Source of the DNA: UBA11051 sp964390495
Lineage (GTDB): Bacteria; Armatimonadota; Zipacnadia; Zipacnadales; UBA11051
Length of the DNA: 64,000 bases
Direction: 5' to 3'
NCBI GenBank assembly: GCA_964390495.1
Contig: CAYMIN010000003.1
Span: forward strand, 1-64,000
The notes beneath the pieces were generated by a model that saw only the letters and a list, made by a program, of their open reading frames with translations, did no database searches and was not told the origin of the DNA. Shown here piece after piece: positions 44,359-53,746 of this stretch. The position numbers and the translations under genes are program-made. Within the stretch, counting starts at the first letter, position 1. Each line of letters starts with the position of its first letter.

Positions 44359-46107
44359 TCAATCGTCTGGCGGCGCCGGCGCACCCAGGGGTTCCACTTC
44401 AATGCCCAGTTTGCGCAGGCCCTCGTTGACCAGCTCCTCGGCTTCCAGATAGCTGCCGGCATAGAGCGCCTCGCGGGCCGAGGCGAAGAGCCGCTCCAAC
44501 TCCGCGATTAGTTCCACATTTTCGCCGGCGGCGCGTAGCTCGGCGTAAGGCTCCTGAGCGGCCTGCAGCTTGTCGCGGATGCGCTGCTCGGCCGCAGCTT
44601 TCTCCATCTCGGTCTCATAGCCCTTGATCACCGCAGCGGCATCAGCCTCAGCTTGAGTTTCCTCAGGCTGCTGCGGTCTGCGGCCACCGGCAATCACCAT
44701 GACTAGCTGCTCGGCTATTACCTGCTTGCGCTGCTCGAACTGCTCATCGCTGAGCTCGCGGGCCCGTTGCAGGGCCTCAACTATACTTGCGGTAAGGGCC
44801 TCGCGCGCCTGCTGCATGCGTCCGGGGGCCATAGCTCTGCGGCCGGCGGGAGCTTCTTCGCCCCGGGGTTCGCCACGGCGGGCCGGTCTTTCCATGTCTT
44901 CGCGCCTGCCGGCCATCAGCTCATTCATCACCGCCGAGAACTCCTGGCGGCGCTTGCCGATTGCCGAAAAGCGCTCCAGGGCCTCGTCGAGTATCTGCTT
45001 GATCTGCTCGGCGTTTTTCTCCCTGACCGCGACCTTGGCATTGTCAATCTCGAGGTAGGCATGCGTCAGGTCGGCTTCCTCGGCTGCCATCATCCCCAAC
45101 AGGCCCTGCAGCAAGAAGGACGCCAGTCCGGCCTCGCCGCCCGGAGCGCGCGCGGGCCTGCGTTCCTGCGGCGCTCTCAGTCTCATCGGTCGCCTAGCCA
45201 ACCCGGCACGCTGTTGCCGCTTCTCGGCGTTCCGGGCCGCTTTGATGGCTTTCTCGATTACCGCCTTGGCTTGCTCGACCTGGCCCTGGGCAGCCAGGGC
45301 CTCGGCGCGCTGGATTAGTTCCATAGCCGGTCGCACGTCGCGGCCCTGCCGGTCGGCCTCCTGGGCCACATCGCGGAACCTCTCCAGCCCCTCGCGCAAT
45401 TCCTCGGGCAGGCCCGGCTCGGGTCCGCCGCCCTTACCACGCACCATCTTCTGCATCTTGGCCAGCAGCGTCCTGACTTTCTCGTCCTGGCCCAGGCGGG
45501 CGGCCTCCAATAGCGAATCGCGTACCGCCCGCAGGTCGTCAACATCCACGCCGGCGTCGCGTAGTTGCCGCGAGTAGTTGCACTCCTCCAGAAAGGCGCG
45601 CAGCAGGTCCTCGTGCTGCCGGAAGTACTCCACCGCGCCTTCGGGCAAGTCGCCGTAGGCTTCCGGCGGCAACTTGTCACCAGGGCCGGGCAACTGCGGC
45701 GCATCCGGCAAGATGCGGGGCTCCTCGGTCGGCCCGCTGGGGGCCTCCAGGCGCGCCATCAGGTCGCGGACCTCGTCGTAGCGGCCGGCCTGGAGCGCGC
45801 TTGCGGCGGCAGCCAACTGCTGTCGGCTTGCTCCCTGGGCGCCGCCAAGCTCCAGCAGATGCAAGCCGTTGGCCATCGCGGCGGCGATCTGCTGCTTGTC
45901 ATGATGCAGCTTCAGCCCGGCGACCACCGCCGCCACAATCCCCAGGATCAGCACCCCCAGCAGCACCGGCACCAGGATGCCGGGCTTATGCGCGCGGTCC
46001 CCTGATGAGGCGGTTGGAGCGAATTGCTGCGCCTCTTCGTCCTCGGCGCCGGCGGTCTCCTCAGGCTCATATTGGGGATGCTGTTCGTGCCCGCTATCAT
46101 CTACCAT
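44359..46107 (-). CDS. Membrane-anchored coiled-coil protein of unknown function
   Basis: 582 residues. An acidic, probably cytoplasmic head (1-40) leads to one membrane span (about 43-64, I-L-V-P-V-L-L-G-V-L-I-L-G-I-V-A-A-V-V-A-G). The rest, likely periplasmic, is almost all helix, rich in Glu, Arg, Ala and Gln with repeated short units of the type A-R-x-L-x-Q-A-x-x-L-V/L-x-E-G-L, suggestive of degenerate helical-hairpin repeats. No catalytic motif is seen. It is 129 bases downstream of a six-gene overlapping run in the same direction and ends at a terminator, so it is likely the last gene of that operon or a separately boosted member. Confidence 0.7.
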   Translation of the reverse strand: MVDDSGHEQHPQYEPEETAGAEDEEAQQFAPTASSGDRAHKPGILVPVLLGVLILGIVAAVVAGLKLHHDKQQIAAAMANGLHLLELGGAQGASRQQLAAAASALQAGRYDEVRDLMARLEAPSGPTEEPRILPDAPQLPGPGDKLPPEAYGDLPEGAVEYFRQHEDLLRAFLEECNYSRQLRDAGVDVDDLRAVRDSLLEAARLGQDEKVRTLLAKMQKMVRGKGGGPEPGLPEELREGLERFRDVAQEADRQGRDVRPAMELIQRAEALAAQGQVEQAKAVIEKAIKAARNAEKRQQRAGLARRPMRLRAPQERRPARAPGGEAGLASFLLQGLLGMMAAEEADLTHAYLEIDNAKVAVREKNAEQIKQILDEALERFSAIGKRRQEFSAVMNELMAGRREDMERPARRGEPRGEEAPAGRRAMAPGRMQQAREALTASIVEALQRARELSDEQFEQRKQVIAEQLVMVIAGGRRPQQPEETQAEADAAAVIKGYETEMEKAAAEQRIRDKLQAAQEPYAELRAAGENVELIAELERLFASAREALYAGSYLEAEELVNEGLRKLGIEVEPLGAPAPPDD

Positions 46108-46236
46108 AGCAACTTAATCCTCTCGGGCTTCAGTAGAGCTATTTGCCATTAAAGTTAGACTGTATTGCACATGCGTTGATAAATACCGCGCTATGTGGGA
46201 CTGGAGCCCGGCCCAGCCGTTGATGAACGGTCAGGG

Positions 46237-47958
46237 CTAGTCGGCGCTAGACTGCTCCAGAAACGCTTCCGCCTGTTGCTCGAGGTCCATGATGAAGCGC
46301 AACTGCCTGGCCGCGCGTTGCCAGCCCTCAGCATCGCCGGTCTCAGCCGCCTCGGCCTGTTCGCCGGCGCGCTGGATGGCTCCGGCCAGGGTCGCCAGTT
46401 CCTGCTCGATACTTTCATAGACGCCGGCGGCGTGCAGCAGATTCTCACTTTGCCGTCCGCGCAGGATACTAGCCTGCTGGCGCAGGAACACGCCGGCGGC
46501 TTTGCGGCATCGGCCCAGCTCCGGCAGTTGCTGCTCTGCCCATGACAGCAGCTTGGGCGCGCCGTCCGAGGGCTGGGCGGCCAGGTCGCGTTCCAGCGTC
46601 CGGTAGGCCTCCATCCCCGAGGGCACGCCGCCAACCTTGCGCCCCTCCATCGCTGACACGGCGGTGCGCAGTGCCTCGCGAACGATCTCCGCCGGCTGCG
46701 GAGTATGCTCGCGCCCGACGATTGAGAACTGATAGTAAGCGCCGAAGCCCTGTGCCTTTGATGACGACCACGTTCTCAGGAAGTTCGCCTTAGTGGTGAC
46801 CGAAGTGCTGTCGCGGTCCGGCGGCATGTAGTAAATCCGGTCTTGAGCGGGCTGGTAGCCGGTGACAATGACCCAGCGGCGTTGCGGTGCGGACTGCTGA
46901 ATCAGCGCCGGCCGGCCGTTGCGGATCGCCTGCCCCAGGGCACTGAAGCTGCTTTCCGCCTCAGGAGCCGACCATTCGTTGGTGGTGAAGCCGAGGGTCT
47001 CGGCCACCAGGACATAGGGGTTGCGGATGAAGCGGCGACCGCCTACCGAGGGGTCCTCCGACTTGTAGAAGAAGTCGAAAGCCGCGCCCGACAGCGCCAG
47101 CACCGTCTGCTCATCGAGGTTAACCTTATGGAAGCTCAGCAGACTTCTCAGGGCCGCTAGCTGCTGGCGGCGCTCGCTGCCGCTGCCGGCAAAGCGGGGC
47201 ACTCCGTGGATAACGCGCGCTGCGGCCCGCAAGGCCTGCTCGGCTTTCTCCTGGTCCTCGGCCACGACGCCGTAGTAAATCCGACCGATGGCGCGTTTCG
47301 CCTCATCGGCGCTGTAGCTGCCGGGGTATTTCTCCACTATCTTCTCATAATGCTCCAGCGCCTGTTTAGGTTCGCCCAGATGCTTCTCGGCCGCCTTGGC
47401 ATGAATCAGCGCCGCGGCCGCGGCCTGCCGCTCCTGGCTTGGGAACTGCTTCTCCAGAAGCTGTGCCTCCGCCATCGCTTGCTCGTACTTGCCCGCAGCA
47501 TACAGCGCCTGCACCAACTGCACCCAACAGCGCGCCACCTGCTGCTGGCGCTTGGGGAAGCGGCTGCGCACTACCTCGCAGGTCGCCCGCACCGCCTCCG
47601 GGTTCTCCAGGTCGCGGCGCTGGATGTAGGCGATCCATAGCAGCGCATCGTCGGCGTAAGGCGAATCGGGATAGCTATCAGCCAGCAGCCGGTAGGTGGC
47701 GATGGCTGAGGTGGGGTCGGCGAAATCCTCCCGGAACAGATACGCGAGCTTGTACAGGGCATCGTCGGCCAGCACCGACCTGGGCTGTTCAGCCGCCAGC
47801 CGCCGGTATTCCTTGGCTGCCAGCGCGCTGTCGCCCTGAGCCAGGAACGCCTCCGCCCTCTGATAGAGCCGCTGGGCGCGACTGTAACAGCCGCTGAGCA
47901 AGACAACTCCCAGTGCGGTAACTGCAAGCACGACCCCGGCAGTCCGGCGCGCTCTCAC
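46237..47958 (-). CDS. TPR lipoprotein with a C39-peptidase-like fold
   Basis: 573 residues from GTG 47958. Lipobox V-V-L-L-S-G-C places the lipidated Cys at 24. TPR-like repeats (about 25-260; A-L-x-x-Y-x-x-I-V-x-K-Y-P) resemble BamD/YbgF outer-membrane lipoproteins. From about 268 the sequence L-L-S-F-H-K-V-N-L-D-E-Q-T-V-L-A-L-S-G and W-V-I-V-T-G-Y-Q fit a papain-like C39/BtrH_N fold, but the expected nucleophilic Cys near the start of that domain is missing. The C-terminal 130 residues are helical. The start overlaps the stop of the previous gene by 4 bases (GTGA). It may be a scaffold for an exported substrate rather than a protease. Confidence 0.75.
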   Translation of the reverse strand: MRARRTAGVVLAVTALGVVLLSGCYSRAQRLYQRAEAFLAQGDSALAAKEYRRLAAEQPRSVLADDALYKLAYLFREDFADPTSAIATYRLLADSYPDSPYADDALLWIAYIQRRDLENPEAVRATCEVVRSRFPKRQQQVARCWVQLVQALYAAGKYEQAMAEAQLLEKQFPSQERQAAAAALIHAKAAEKHLGEPKQALEHYEKIVEKYPGSYSADEAKRAIGRIYYGVVAEDQEKAEQALRAAARVIHGVPRFAGSGSERRQQLAALRSLLSFHKVNLDEQTVLALSGAAFDFFYKSEDPSVGGRRFIRNPYVLVAETLGFTTNEWSAPEAESSFSALGQAIRNGRPALIQQSAPQRRWVIVTGYQPAQDRIYYMPPDRDSTSVTTKANFLRTWSSSKAQGFGAYYQFSIVGREHTPQPAEIVREALRTAVSAMEGRKVGGVPSGMEAYRTLERDLAAQPSDGAPKLLSWAEQQLPELGRCRKAAGVFLRQQASILRGRQSENLLHAAGVYESIEQELATLAGAIQRAGEQAEAAETGDAEGWQRAARQLRFIMDLEQQAEAFLEQSSAD

Positions 47959-48821
47959 CAGTTTTCCACCTCCTCGAGAATCAGGGCGGCGTTCATCAGC
48001 TCGCTACGGACCGGCCCCGGGAAGCAGTCGGCGACACCCTGCAGGCCTTCGGCGAGATGCTCGGCCCGGCTGCGCTCGGCCAGGTAGCGCATCATCAGCG
48101 GCGAGGCCGCTTTTTGAGCATTGGCGATCTCCTCAAGGATCAACCCGGCCCGCTGCAGGACTGTCGAGCTTTGCTGACTCTCCGCCTCAGCGAAGACGAA
48201 TTCGCTCATCGCGTCGGCAATCGTGCCGGATAGGTCCTGGGCAATCACTCGCTGCTGCACACAGCCCCAGGCTACCTGCGTCATACTGACCTGATTGGCC
48301 ACGACAGCGGCCCATACCGCGATCACGGCGGCGACGATAGTGATGGTGACCAGGCCAACCTCGGCGATCCTCAACGCCCGCCGCCGCGCCTGGTAGGCTC
48401 GGCCGATCCGGTCGCTGGCCGCATCAGCAACGGCCAGGAGTTGCTCGGTCAGCGCTGGTGGCATGGAGATTAGCTCTTGGGGTGCCATCTGAGCGGCGCT
48501 TTGTAGTGCGTTTTCGGCTTGCCCGTAACTGCTCTGGGCGGTCAGGGCATTCAGCAGCGTCTTGCGCGCCCGCTGCTCTAGTCTACCGGCAAAGCGCCAG
48601 CCGCCCAGCTTGTTCAGCAGCCGCTCCCACATCTCCGCCACTGCCTCGGCGGCCGTTTCCTCATCTCTGCAGACCATCAGCGCGGCGCTGTACCAGTAGT
48701 CGCCGCCGCGGTACAGTAGCGACCGCAGGGCATCCGGCACACCCCGCCGGCAGCGCCAGTCCAGCGCCGTTTGGGCGCGTCGCGAATCCTTGCCGGTCTG
48801 TCCTGTATCACTCTTGCTCAA
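47955..48821 (-). CDS. Membrane protein with a sigma-70 region-2-like N-terminal domain
   Basis: 288 residues from TTG 48821, overlapping the preceding gene by 14 bases. Residues about 28-93 (A-L-R-S-L-L-Y ... D-Y-W-Y-S-A-A-L ... A-E-A-V-A-E-M-W-E-R-L ... A-R-K-T-L-L) have the spacing of ECF sigma factor region 2, with the usual E-A-x-x-A-V-x-E core. No region 4 follows. Instead comes a linker, a membrane span (about 153-176) and a helical domain. It therefore cannot be a normal sigma factor; it could bind a core-polymerase- or anti-sigma-type partner or be a domesticated fold. TTG start and overlap point to translational coupling. Confidence 0.7.
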   Translation of the reverse strand: MSKSDTGQTGKDSRRAQTALDWRCRRGVPDALRSLLYRGGDYWYSAALMVCRDEETAAEAVAEMWERLLNKLGGWRFAGRLEQRARKTLLNALTAQSSYGQAENALQSAAQMAPQELISMPPALTEQLLAVADAASDRIGRAYQARRRALRIAEVGLVTITIVAAVIAVWAAVVANQVSMTQVAWGCVQQRVIAQDLSGTIADAMSEFVFAEAESQQSSTVLQRAGLILEEIANAQKAASPLMMRYLAERSRAEHLAEGLQGVADCFPGPVRSELMNAALILEEVENW

Positions 48822-49473
48822 AGCTCTCGTCCTTCAGGCCCAAGTTCAGCTCGATCTTCGAGAAGTGCAGCGTCACTTCGCCCTGCTTGCGGCCCGGCAA
48901 ACGACCGCTGGAGGCGCTGAAGACTATCCACTTCGGCATCCAGTACTTGCCCGCAATCTGCTGATACACCCACCGCACCTGGAAGAGCTGCTGCTGGCCG
49001 CGGAAGACCTGCAGCTTTTGCACCGTCCAGTTGTCGCCCCAGATCCACACCAGCACCCGCTCGTCCTCCCCCGACTGCTCCGGCGGCAGTATCTTGACGA
49101 AGTAGAGCTGCCGGCCCTCCACCTGCTTCTCCCCGGCCAGCACGCATCTGCTGTTCTTGGTGATGAACGTGCCCAGCGAGTGTAGGTTCAGCGCCGCCTT
49201 CGGTACGAAAACGACGCCCTGCGAATCCACCCGCAGCTTGTCCGGCCGCTTGTAATAGACGGTGATATGGCGTACCGGAATATCAACGTCCTCGATATCG
49301 GTGGTCACCGCCACCTCGGCCCGGTAGTCGTTGATCTGCTTGTTGAGGTCCAAAGCCTTGCGGACGATCGCTTCACCCGCAAGACCCCAGGAGGCTGAGG
49401 CCGCCCCGCCCAGCATCATCACCGCGGCCCCCAGCAGAGCCATCAATCGCGCGCCCCAAGCCTGCCTCAGCAT
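48808..49473 (-). CDS. LolA-like outer-membrane lipoprotein carrier/sorting protein
   Basis: 221 residues from ATG 49473. The signal peptide (L-M-A-L-L-G-A-A-V-M-M-L-G-G-A-A-S-A) is followed by a half-barrel pattern of alternating strands as in the LolA/LolB/DUF4292-type fold: a first helix with I-V-R-K-A-L-D-L-N-K-Q-I, V-Y-Y-K-R-P-D-K-L-R-V, then F-V-K-I-L-P and W-I-W-G-D-N-W-T. Such proteins bind lipid or lipoprotein acyl chains in the periplasm. The start overlaps the ABC permease stop by seven bases, so it is part of the same transcript, consistent with passing a lipid-like substrate from the exporter. Confidence 0.8.
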   Translation of the reverse strand: MLRQAWGARLMALLGAAVMMLGGAASASWGLAGEAIVRKALDLNKQINDYRAEVAVTTDIEDVDIPVRHITVYYKRPDKLRVDSQGVVFVPKAALNLHSLGTFITKNSRCVLAGEKQVEGRQLYFVKILPPEQSGEDERVLVWIWGDNWTVQKLQVFRGQQQLFQVRWVYQQIAGKYWMPKWIVFSASSGRLPGRKQGEVTLHFSKIELNLGLKDESFEQE

Positions 49474-50300
49474 GTGATATCCTTGTAGCGGAAAATGATG
49501 ATCCCCAGCGCAAACGGCGCGACCACATAAACGCCCAGGCACCCCAGCGGCCACCGCAGCGGCGCGAAATCCACCTGCGAGTGAAATACCTGGGAAAAGG
49601 CCTCCAGGTGGCTGCTGAGCAGGTACGGCTTGAGCCACTCGAAGTACGGTATCGCCGCCACCACCGCGCCCACTAGCAAAAACGCCAGCGTCAGCGCCGT
49701 CGCCGTCAGCGGGTTCTGTACAAGCTGCGAACAAAGCAGCGCCACCGAGGCCACCGCGCACATCCCCACCGCAGCAATCGCATAGGCCTGCCCCAGCCGC
49801 GTCAGGGCCACCGGCTCGGCCAGGATCGTGAAACCATGGGTGAATGAGACGAGTTCGCCGCGGCCGAATACGGCCAGCCCCAGCCCCAGGGCGAAGAGGC
49901 CGAGAAAGGCGGTCAGACTGGTCGCGTGAAGCCAGCCGGCCAGGTACTTGCTGGTGGCCACCGCCCAGCGCCGCACCGGCCGGCATAGCAGCGTCCGCAT
50001 CGTGCCGCGTTGCATCTCACCCGCAAACAATCCGCCCGCTACCGCCGCCACCAGCAGCGGCACTAGCACCAACAGCGCCGGCTCCATGATGAAGCGAGCC
50101 ACCGCAACGCCGGTAACCAGCTTGCCGCCGACGATGAAATCGCGGTTGGCGGTCATGCTCTTCTCAAAGGGCGGCCCGTAACGCCACATCCCCCACACTA
50201 CCAAGGACACCATCACCACCAGCACACCGTAGCCGACATAGGTGCCCTTCTGGCCGAATATCTTTGCCAGCTCACCAGCCAGCAGGCGGCCCAATTTCAC
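49467..50300 (-). CDS. ABC-2 type transporter permease
   Basis: 277 residues from GTG 50300 with about six hydrophobic segments; the first half-turn (L-L-A-G-E-L-A-K-I-F-G-Q-K) and the G-E-M-Q-R-G-T-M-R-T-L-L coupling segment at about 93-104 are diagnostic of ABC-2 permeases. It ends in a cytosolic F-R-Y-K-D-I. It overlaps the ATPase gene stop by four bases (GTGA) and the LolA-like gene start by seven. With the ATPase it should form an inner-membrane exporter for a lipid, glycan or peptide. Confidence 0.88.
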   Translation of the reverse strand: MKLGRLLAGELAKIFGQKGTYVGYGVLVVMVSLVVWGMWRYGPPFEKSMTANRDFIVGGKLVTGVAVARFIMEPALLVLVPLLVAAVAGGLFAGEMQRGTMRTLLCRPVRRWAVATSKYLAGWLHATSLTAFLGLFALGLGLAVFGRGELVSFTHGFTILAEPVALTRLGQAYAIAAVGMCAVASVALLCSQLVQNPLTATALTLAFLLVGAVVAAIPYFEWLKPYLLSSHLEAFSQVFHSQVDFAPLRWPLGCLGVYVVAPFALGIIIFRYKDITC

Positions 50301-51232
50301 AGCGCCTCGCCCCCTGTGCCGCCCGCATCTGTCTCGGCCGCGAGCCGCAGATAGACCTCCTCCAGCTCCGTCCGCTTCCGCCTAAGTCCCTTGACACCGA
50401 CGCCCGCTTCCACTAGCGCCGCATTGAGTCGCTGCGGCGTATCTTCATGCAGCCACACGGTGAAGCTGTCCTCTGCGCTTTGGCTGAATCTGCGCACCAG
50501 GGCTATGCGGGCGAGTGCGCTGGCCGCGGCTTGCGCATCGGCCACCGTAATCTCGTAACCCTCGTCGCCGGCCAATAGTTCCGCGACCGTCCCGCTGGCG
50601 ATTAGCTCCCCCTTGGCGATGACGGCTACATGGCTGCAGACCTGCTCGACCTCGTGCAGCAGATGACTGGACAGCAGGACGGTAGTTCCCTGGGCCGCCA
50701 GCGCCTTGAGTAACTGTCGCACTTCCGCCAGCCCCTGGGGATCGAGGCCCTGGGCCGGTTCATCGAGCACCAGCAGACGGGGCCGTGGCACCAGCGCCTG
50801 GGCCAGGGCCAGCCGCTGCCGCATCCCGTGGGAGTAGCTGGCGACCTTATCACGGTGCCGGCCCCATAACCTCACCTGCCGCAGGGCCCATTCCAGCTCC
50901 TCCGCCGACACCGGCTGGGAAAGCCCGCCCAGCATCGCCAGGTTGCGATAGCCGGAGAAATACCCATAAAACGCCGGGCCTTCCACCAGCGCGCCAATCG
51001 CCCCATCGTCGGCCACGCCGTTGACACCGATCTTGCGCCCCCAGATCAAGACCTCGCCGGAAGTCGGCCTGATCAGTCCCATCAGCATGCGGATGGTGGT
51101 GCTTTTGCCGGCGCCATTGGGGCCTAGCAGGCCGTAGATCTGCCCCGGCTCTACGACCAGATCGAGGCCGCGCACCGCCCACTTACGGCCATAGCGTTTG
51201 CTCAACTGGCGCAGGGCCACGGCGGCACTCAT
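50297..51232 (-). CDS. ABC-2 type transporter ATP-binding protein
   Basis: 311 residues. Walker A G-P-N-G-A-G-K-S-T-T (about 37-46), Q-loop region, signature Y-S-H-G-M-R-Q-R-L-A-L-A, Walker B L-L-V-L-D-E-P-A-Q-G-L-D and the H-loop S-S-H-L-L-H-E are complete, so it is an active ATPase of the DrrA/Nod/CcmA group. Its ATG overlaps the previous stop by one base (TGATG). It supplies energy to the adjacent permease. Confidence 0.92.
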   Translation of the reverse strand: MSAAVALRQLSKRYGRKWAVRGLDLVVEPGQIYGLLGPNGAGKSTTIRMLMGLIRPTSGEVLIWGRKIGVNGVADDGAIGALVEGPAFYGYFSGYRNLAMLGGLSQPVSAEELEWALRQVRLWGRHRDKVASYSHGMRQRLALAQALVPRPRLLVLDEPAQGLDPQGLAEVRQLLKALAAQGTTVLLSSHLLHEVEQVCSHVAVIAKGELIASGTVAELLAGDEGYEITVADAQAAASALARIALVRRFSQSAEDSFTVWLHEDTPQRLNAALVEAGVGVKGLRRKRTELEEVYLRLAAETDAGGTGGEAL

Positions 51233-53079
51233 CAGCTCACCCAGATCGGGCTGCTCCAGGCCATCTCCCCGTCGGCCTGCAGCACCCGCACATAGTAGTA
51301 GTTGGCATCCCCCGCTTCCGGCTCGTCCATCAGGTCAAGCCGGCAGCTCGCGCCATAGGAGCTATGAGCATATATCAGCTCGCGGCCGCGCATGACCTCG
51401 ACCGCAGTCAGCCGCGCAGTACCGTGCACCGTCACCTCAATACGGTGGGCTTCAGCGAACGGCGTGTTCTTGATGATGCTTCCCATCGGCTGGCCGTCGA
51501 GAAAGAACTCCAGGATGATCCGCGCGCCACTGGTGCCATAGCAACGGCGATTGAACAGAGAATCCCAGATCGCCTCGCGGGTCAGCTCGGGTGCCCACAC
51601 CGCCGCCAGGCCACCGGGGTATGCCCGCCGCACCCGCAGCCAGTCGGTGCGCCCGGGCCGCCCGGCATGATCGTCGGAGGCCGCCATGAAACCCAGCGTC
51701 CAGCCTCGCTCCAGGCAATCAGCGGCCAGCACCCCGGCATAGTCACGCTCCAGCGCGGGCAACAACGGTCGCGCACCCTCCGCCGTCTCCGAATCTCCCC
51801 AGATCGAGTACACCTCCGCCAGCCGCACCAGCTCCGGGTCGTAGTAGGTCTCACTGCCGCGGGCGTGCTGGTGCAGAATCATCATCGCTCCGGCCGCCTT
51901 CCACTCCTCGGTATAGTCATTCAGTTCCGCATACTCGCTGCGGTTGATGTCGGTGGCCCGCAGCAGCGGCCCGCTGTCACCCGGGTAATACACACACTTG
52001 TCGCCGTGGCGCGGCTTCGGCGCATTCAGCGACACCTCGTAGCCCAGCAAGGTCACGTAGCGGCCCGGCTCGTTGAACTGCCTAGTCGCCTCCTGGATAT
52101 GCTCCCAGTCCTCGTCGGACATGTATTGCGAGTGGTCGGCGGTGGCGCAGAAATCCAGACAGGCCTGCTCGCGTCCGAAGCTGTAGTACTCCTCCGGGCT
52201 GCCCAGGCCGTCGGAAAGCCGGGTATGGCCGTGGATGTCGCCCCAAAACAGCCTCTGTTCGGGCGGCTCCGGCGTCACCACCGCCGGGTTGGAGCGGCCG
52301 GTGATAGCCGTGTCCAGGTCCAGGGCCGTAACGATCTTCTCCCCGGGCATATCGAAGCGCAGACGGGCGGTGTTGTGCCATTGACCGCTGCCGATGGCCG
52401 CTCCCAGAAACGGCCCATCCGTCGAATCAATGATGTAGTCCTCGGACGGCTCTTCCGCAGCATTGCGCTCCTCGTCTTCGGCGACGATCCGGGCCGTGAA
52501 CTCCTCCCCCATCTGCACGTAGGAGGGCAGATAGACCTGCAGGTTAGTCGGCTCATCCGCCACCACTGGCAGCTTCGGCTGCTCGGCGATCAGGGTGTAG
52601 CCGGAGAAGTTGGCACTGCGCGTCCCGTCCCCATCTGTGGCAACGGTGAATTCCACCTCGGCGGCAAAGTGCTGGGCATATGCGCCCGGCTCCATTGCCC
52701 GCCGCCAGCCATATACGAACTCGATCTGCTCGCCCTCCGCCAGCCTCTCCCCCAGCACCTGCACATAGACCATCCGCCCCCAGCGCGTGACATAGTAGAA
52801 CGGCTCCGGCTCCAGCTTAACCGGCGGCTCATACGACAGCGCCAGCTCCACCCCGGCTTGTGTGCAGCTTACCTCGCAGTAGCCCGGGTCAGGCGCCCAC
52901 AGGAACTGCGGCATGGTGAAGCCGTAGGGGATTTCGAAGCGCACGCTGCCGCCCGGTGCGATGCCTTGCGGCCCGGCGGTGTAGAGAATCGTCCAGATCC
53001 CCGGCCCTCCGGCGATCACCTCGTCATCGGGCTGGATTATTGCCGTACCGTTCTCGGTTCCGATCTCTTCATTGCGCAC
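51232..53079 (-). CDS. PHP-like DUF3604 family protein
   Basis: 615 residues from GTG 53079, which has GGAGGG at the right distance; a TTG further upstream is unlikely. After an N-terminal beta-sandwich (to about 270) comes the metal site: W-G-D-I-H-G-H-T-R-L-S-D-G (about 282) and C-A-T-A-D-H-S-Q-Y (about 309), then G-Y-E-V, H-Q-H and D-D-H-A-G-R, arranged as in polymerase-and-histidinol-phosphatase (PHP) phosphoesterases. DUF3604 proteins are largely uncharacterised. No signal peptide is evident. As first gene of the overlapping operon, it may process a phosphorylated substrate handled by the exporter. Confidence 0.8.
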   Translation of the reverse strand: MRNEEIGTENGTAIIQPDDEVIAGGPGIWTILYTAGPQGIAPGGSVRFEIPYGFTMPQFLWAPDPGYCEVSCTQAGVELALSYEPPVKLEPEPFYYVTRWGRMVYVQVLGERLAEGEQIEFVYGWRRAMEPGAYAQHFAAEVEFTVATDGDGTRSANFSGYTLIAEQPKLPVVADEPTNLQVYLPSYVQMGEEFTARIVAEDEERNAAEEPSEDYIIDSTDGPFLGAAIGSGQWHNTARLRFDMPGEKIVTALDLDTAITGRSNPAVVTPEPPEQRLFWGDIHGHTRLSDGLGSPEEYYSFGREQACLDFCATADHSQYMSDEDWEHIQEATRQFNEPGRYVTLLGYEVSLNAPKPRHGDKCVYYPGDSGPLLRATDINRSEYAELNDYTEEWKAAGAMMILHQHARGSETYYDPELVRLAEVYSIWGDSETAEGARPLLPALERDYAGVLAADCLERGWTLGFMAASDDHAGRPGRTDWLRVRRAYPGGLAAVWAPELTREAIWDSLFNRRCYGTSGARIILEFFLDGQPMGSIIKNTPFAEAHRIEVTVHGTARLTAVEVMRGRELIYAHSSYGASCRLDLMDEPEAGDANYYYVRVLQADGEMAWSSPIWVS

Positions 53080-53199
53080 TGGCTCACCCTCCAATTGTCG
53101 TTTCTGATATCTTCGATACCGATGCCGCCGGCACCTTTGCCGCAGTTTGGCAGGTTCTCCGTCCCATCTAGGGGAATTGGCTGACTACTTACCTAGCCC

Positions 53200-53720
53200 G
53201 GATGATTCACAAGACGTGCAGGCACCAACGCCAAGAGTGTGGGTCAGCTTGATCTGTCTGTCCGTCGTTTGCCGTTGCCGTTCTCCCCTCTCCCCTCCTT
53301 GGGAGAGGGCTAGGGTGAGGGCCGCCGTTGTCGGGCCGGTTGCACCCACTACTTCGCAGTGGGTACCCGGCTCAGCTAGCCCCTCCTCACGGCCTAGAAC
53401 CTGGACGACATCCTTGTCTGTCGCAACCGCGCCCAACAGCATGGACAGGCTAGGAAGCCTGTCCTCCAGGAAGAAGATGTATTCCAGCGGCGCAGCGGCT
53501 ACCCGTGCCGCCGATGCGCATGCGCCCGTGGCGGAAGAACCTGGAGGACAGCCATCCTTGGCTGTCCAAAGCCGCGACAGGCATCCCTATTTGTCCGCAA
53601 GGCCGCATGACAGCCGTCTCGCCTGTCGCCGTTTGCCTTCCTCAACTTCAGCCGGTACGACAGGCGTCGTCTCGCCTGTCGGGGCCTGTTGCCTGTCGCT
53701 ATCTGCGTTGTTCAGTGGCA
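53200..53720. repeat. Repeat-filled spacer
   Basis: No gene in 53080-53746. It contains a CCCTCTCC...GGGAGAGGGC palindrome (about 53285-53318), an inverted GGAGGGGC-type element (about 53335-53390) and several GACAGGC/GCCTGTC hairpins of the 129-bp element family (53400-53700). GAAGGAG at 53731 serves the next gene. Confidence 0.75.
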
Positions 53721-53746
53721 CCGGCGAACAGAAGGAGCGTTATCCC

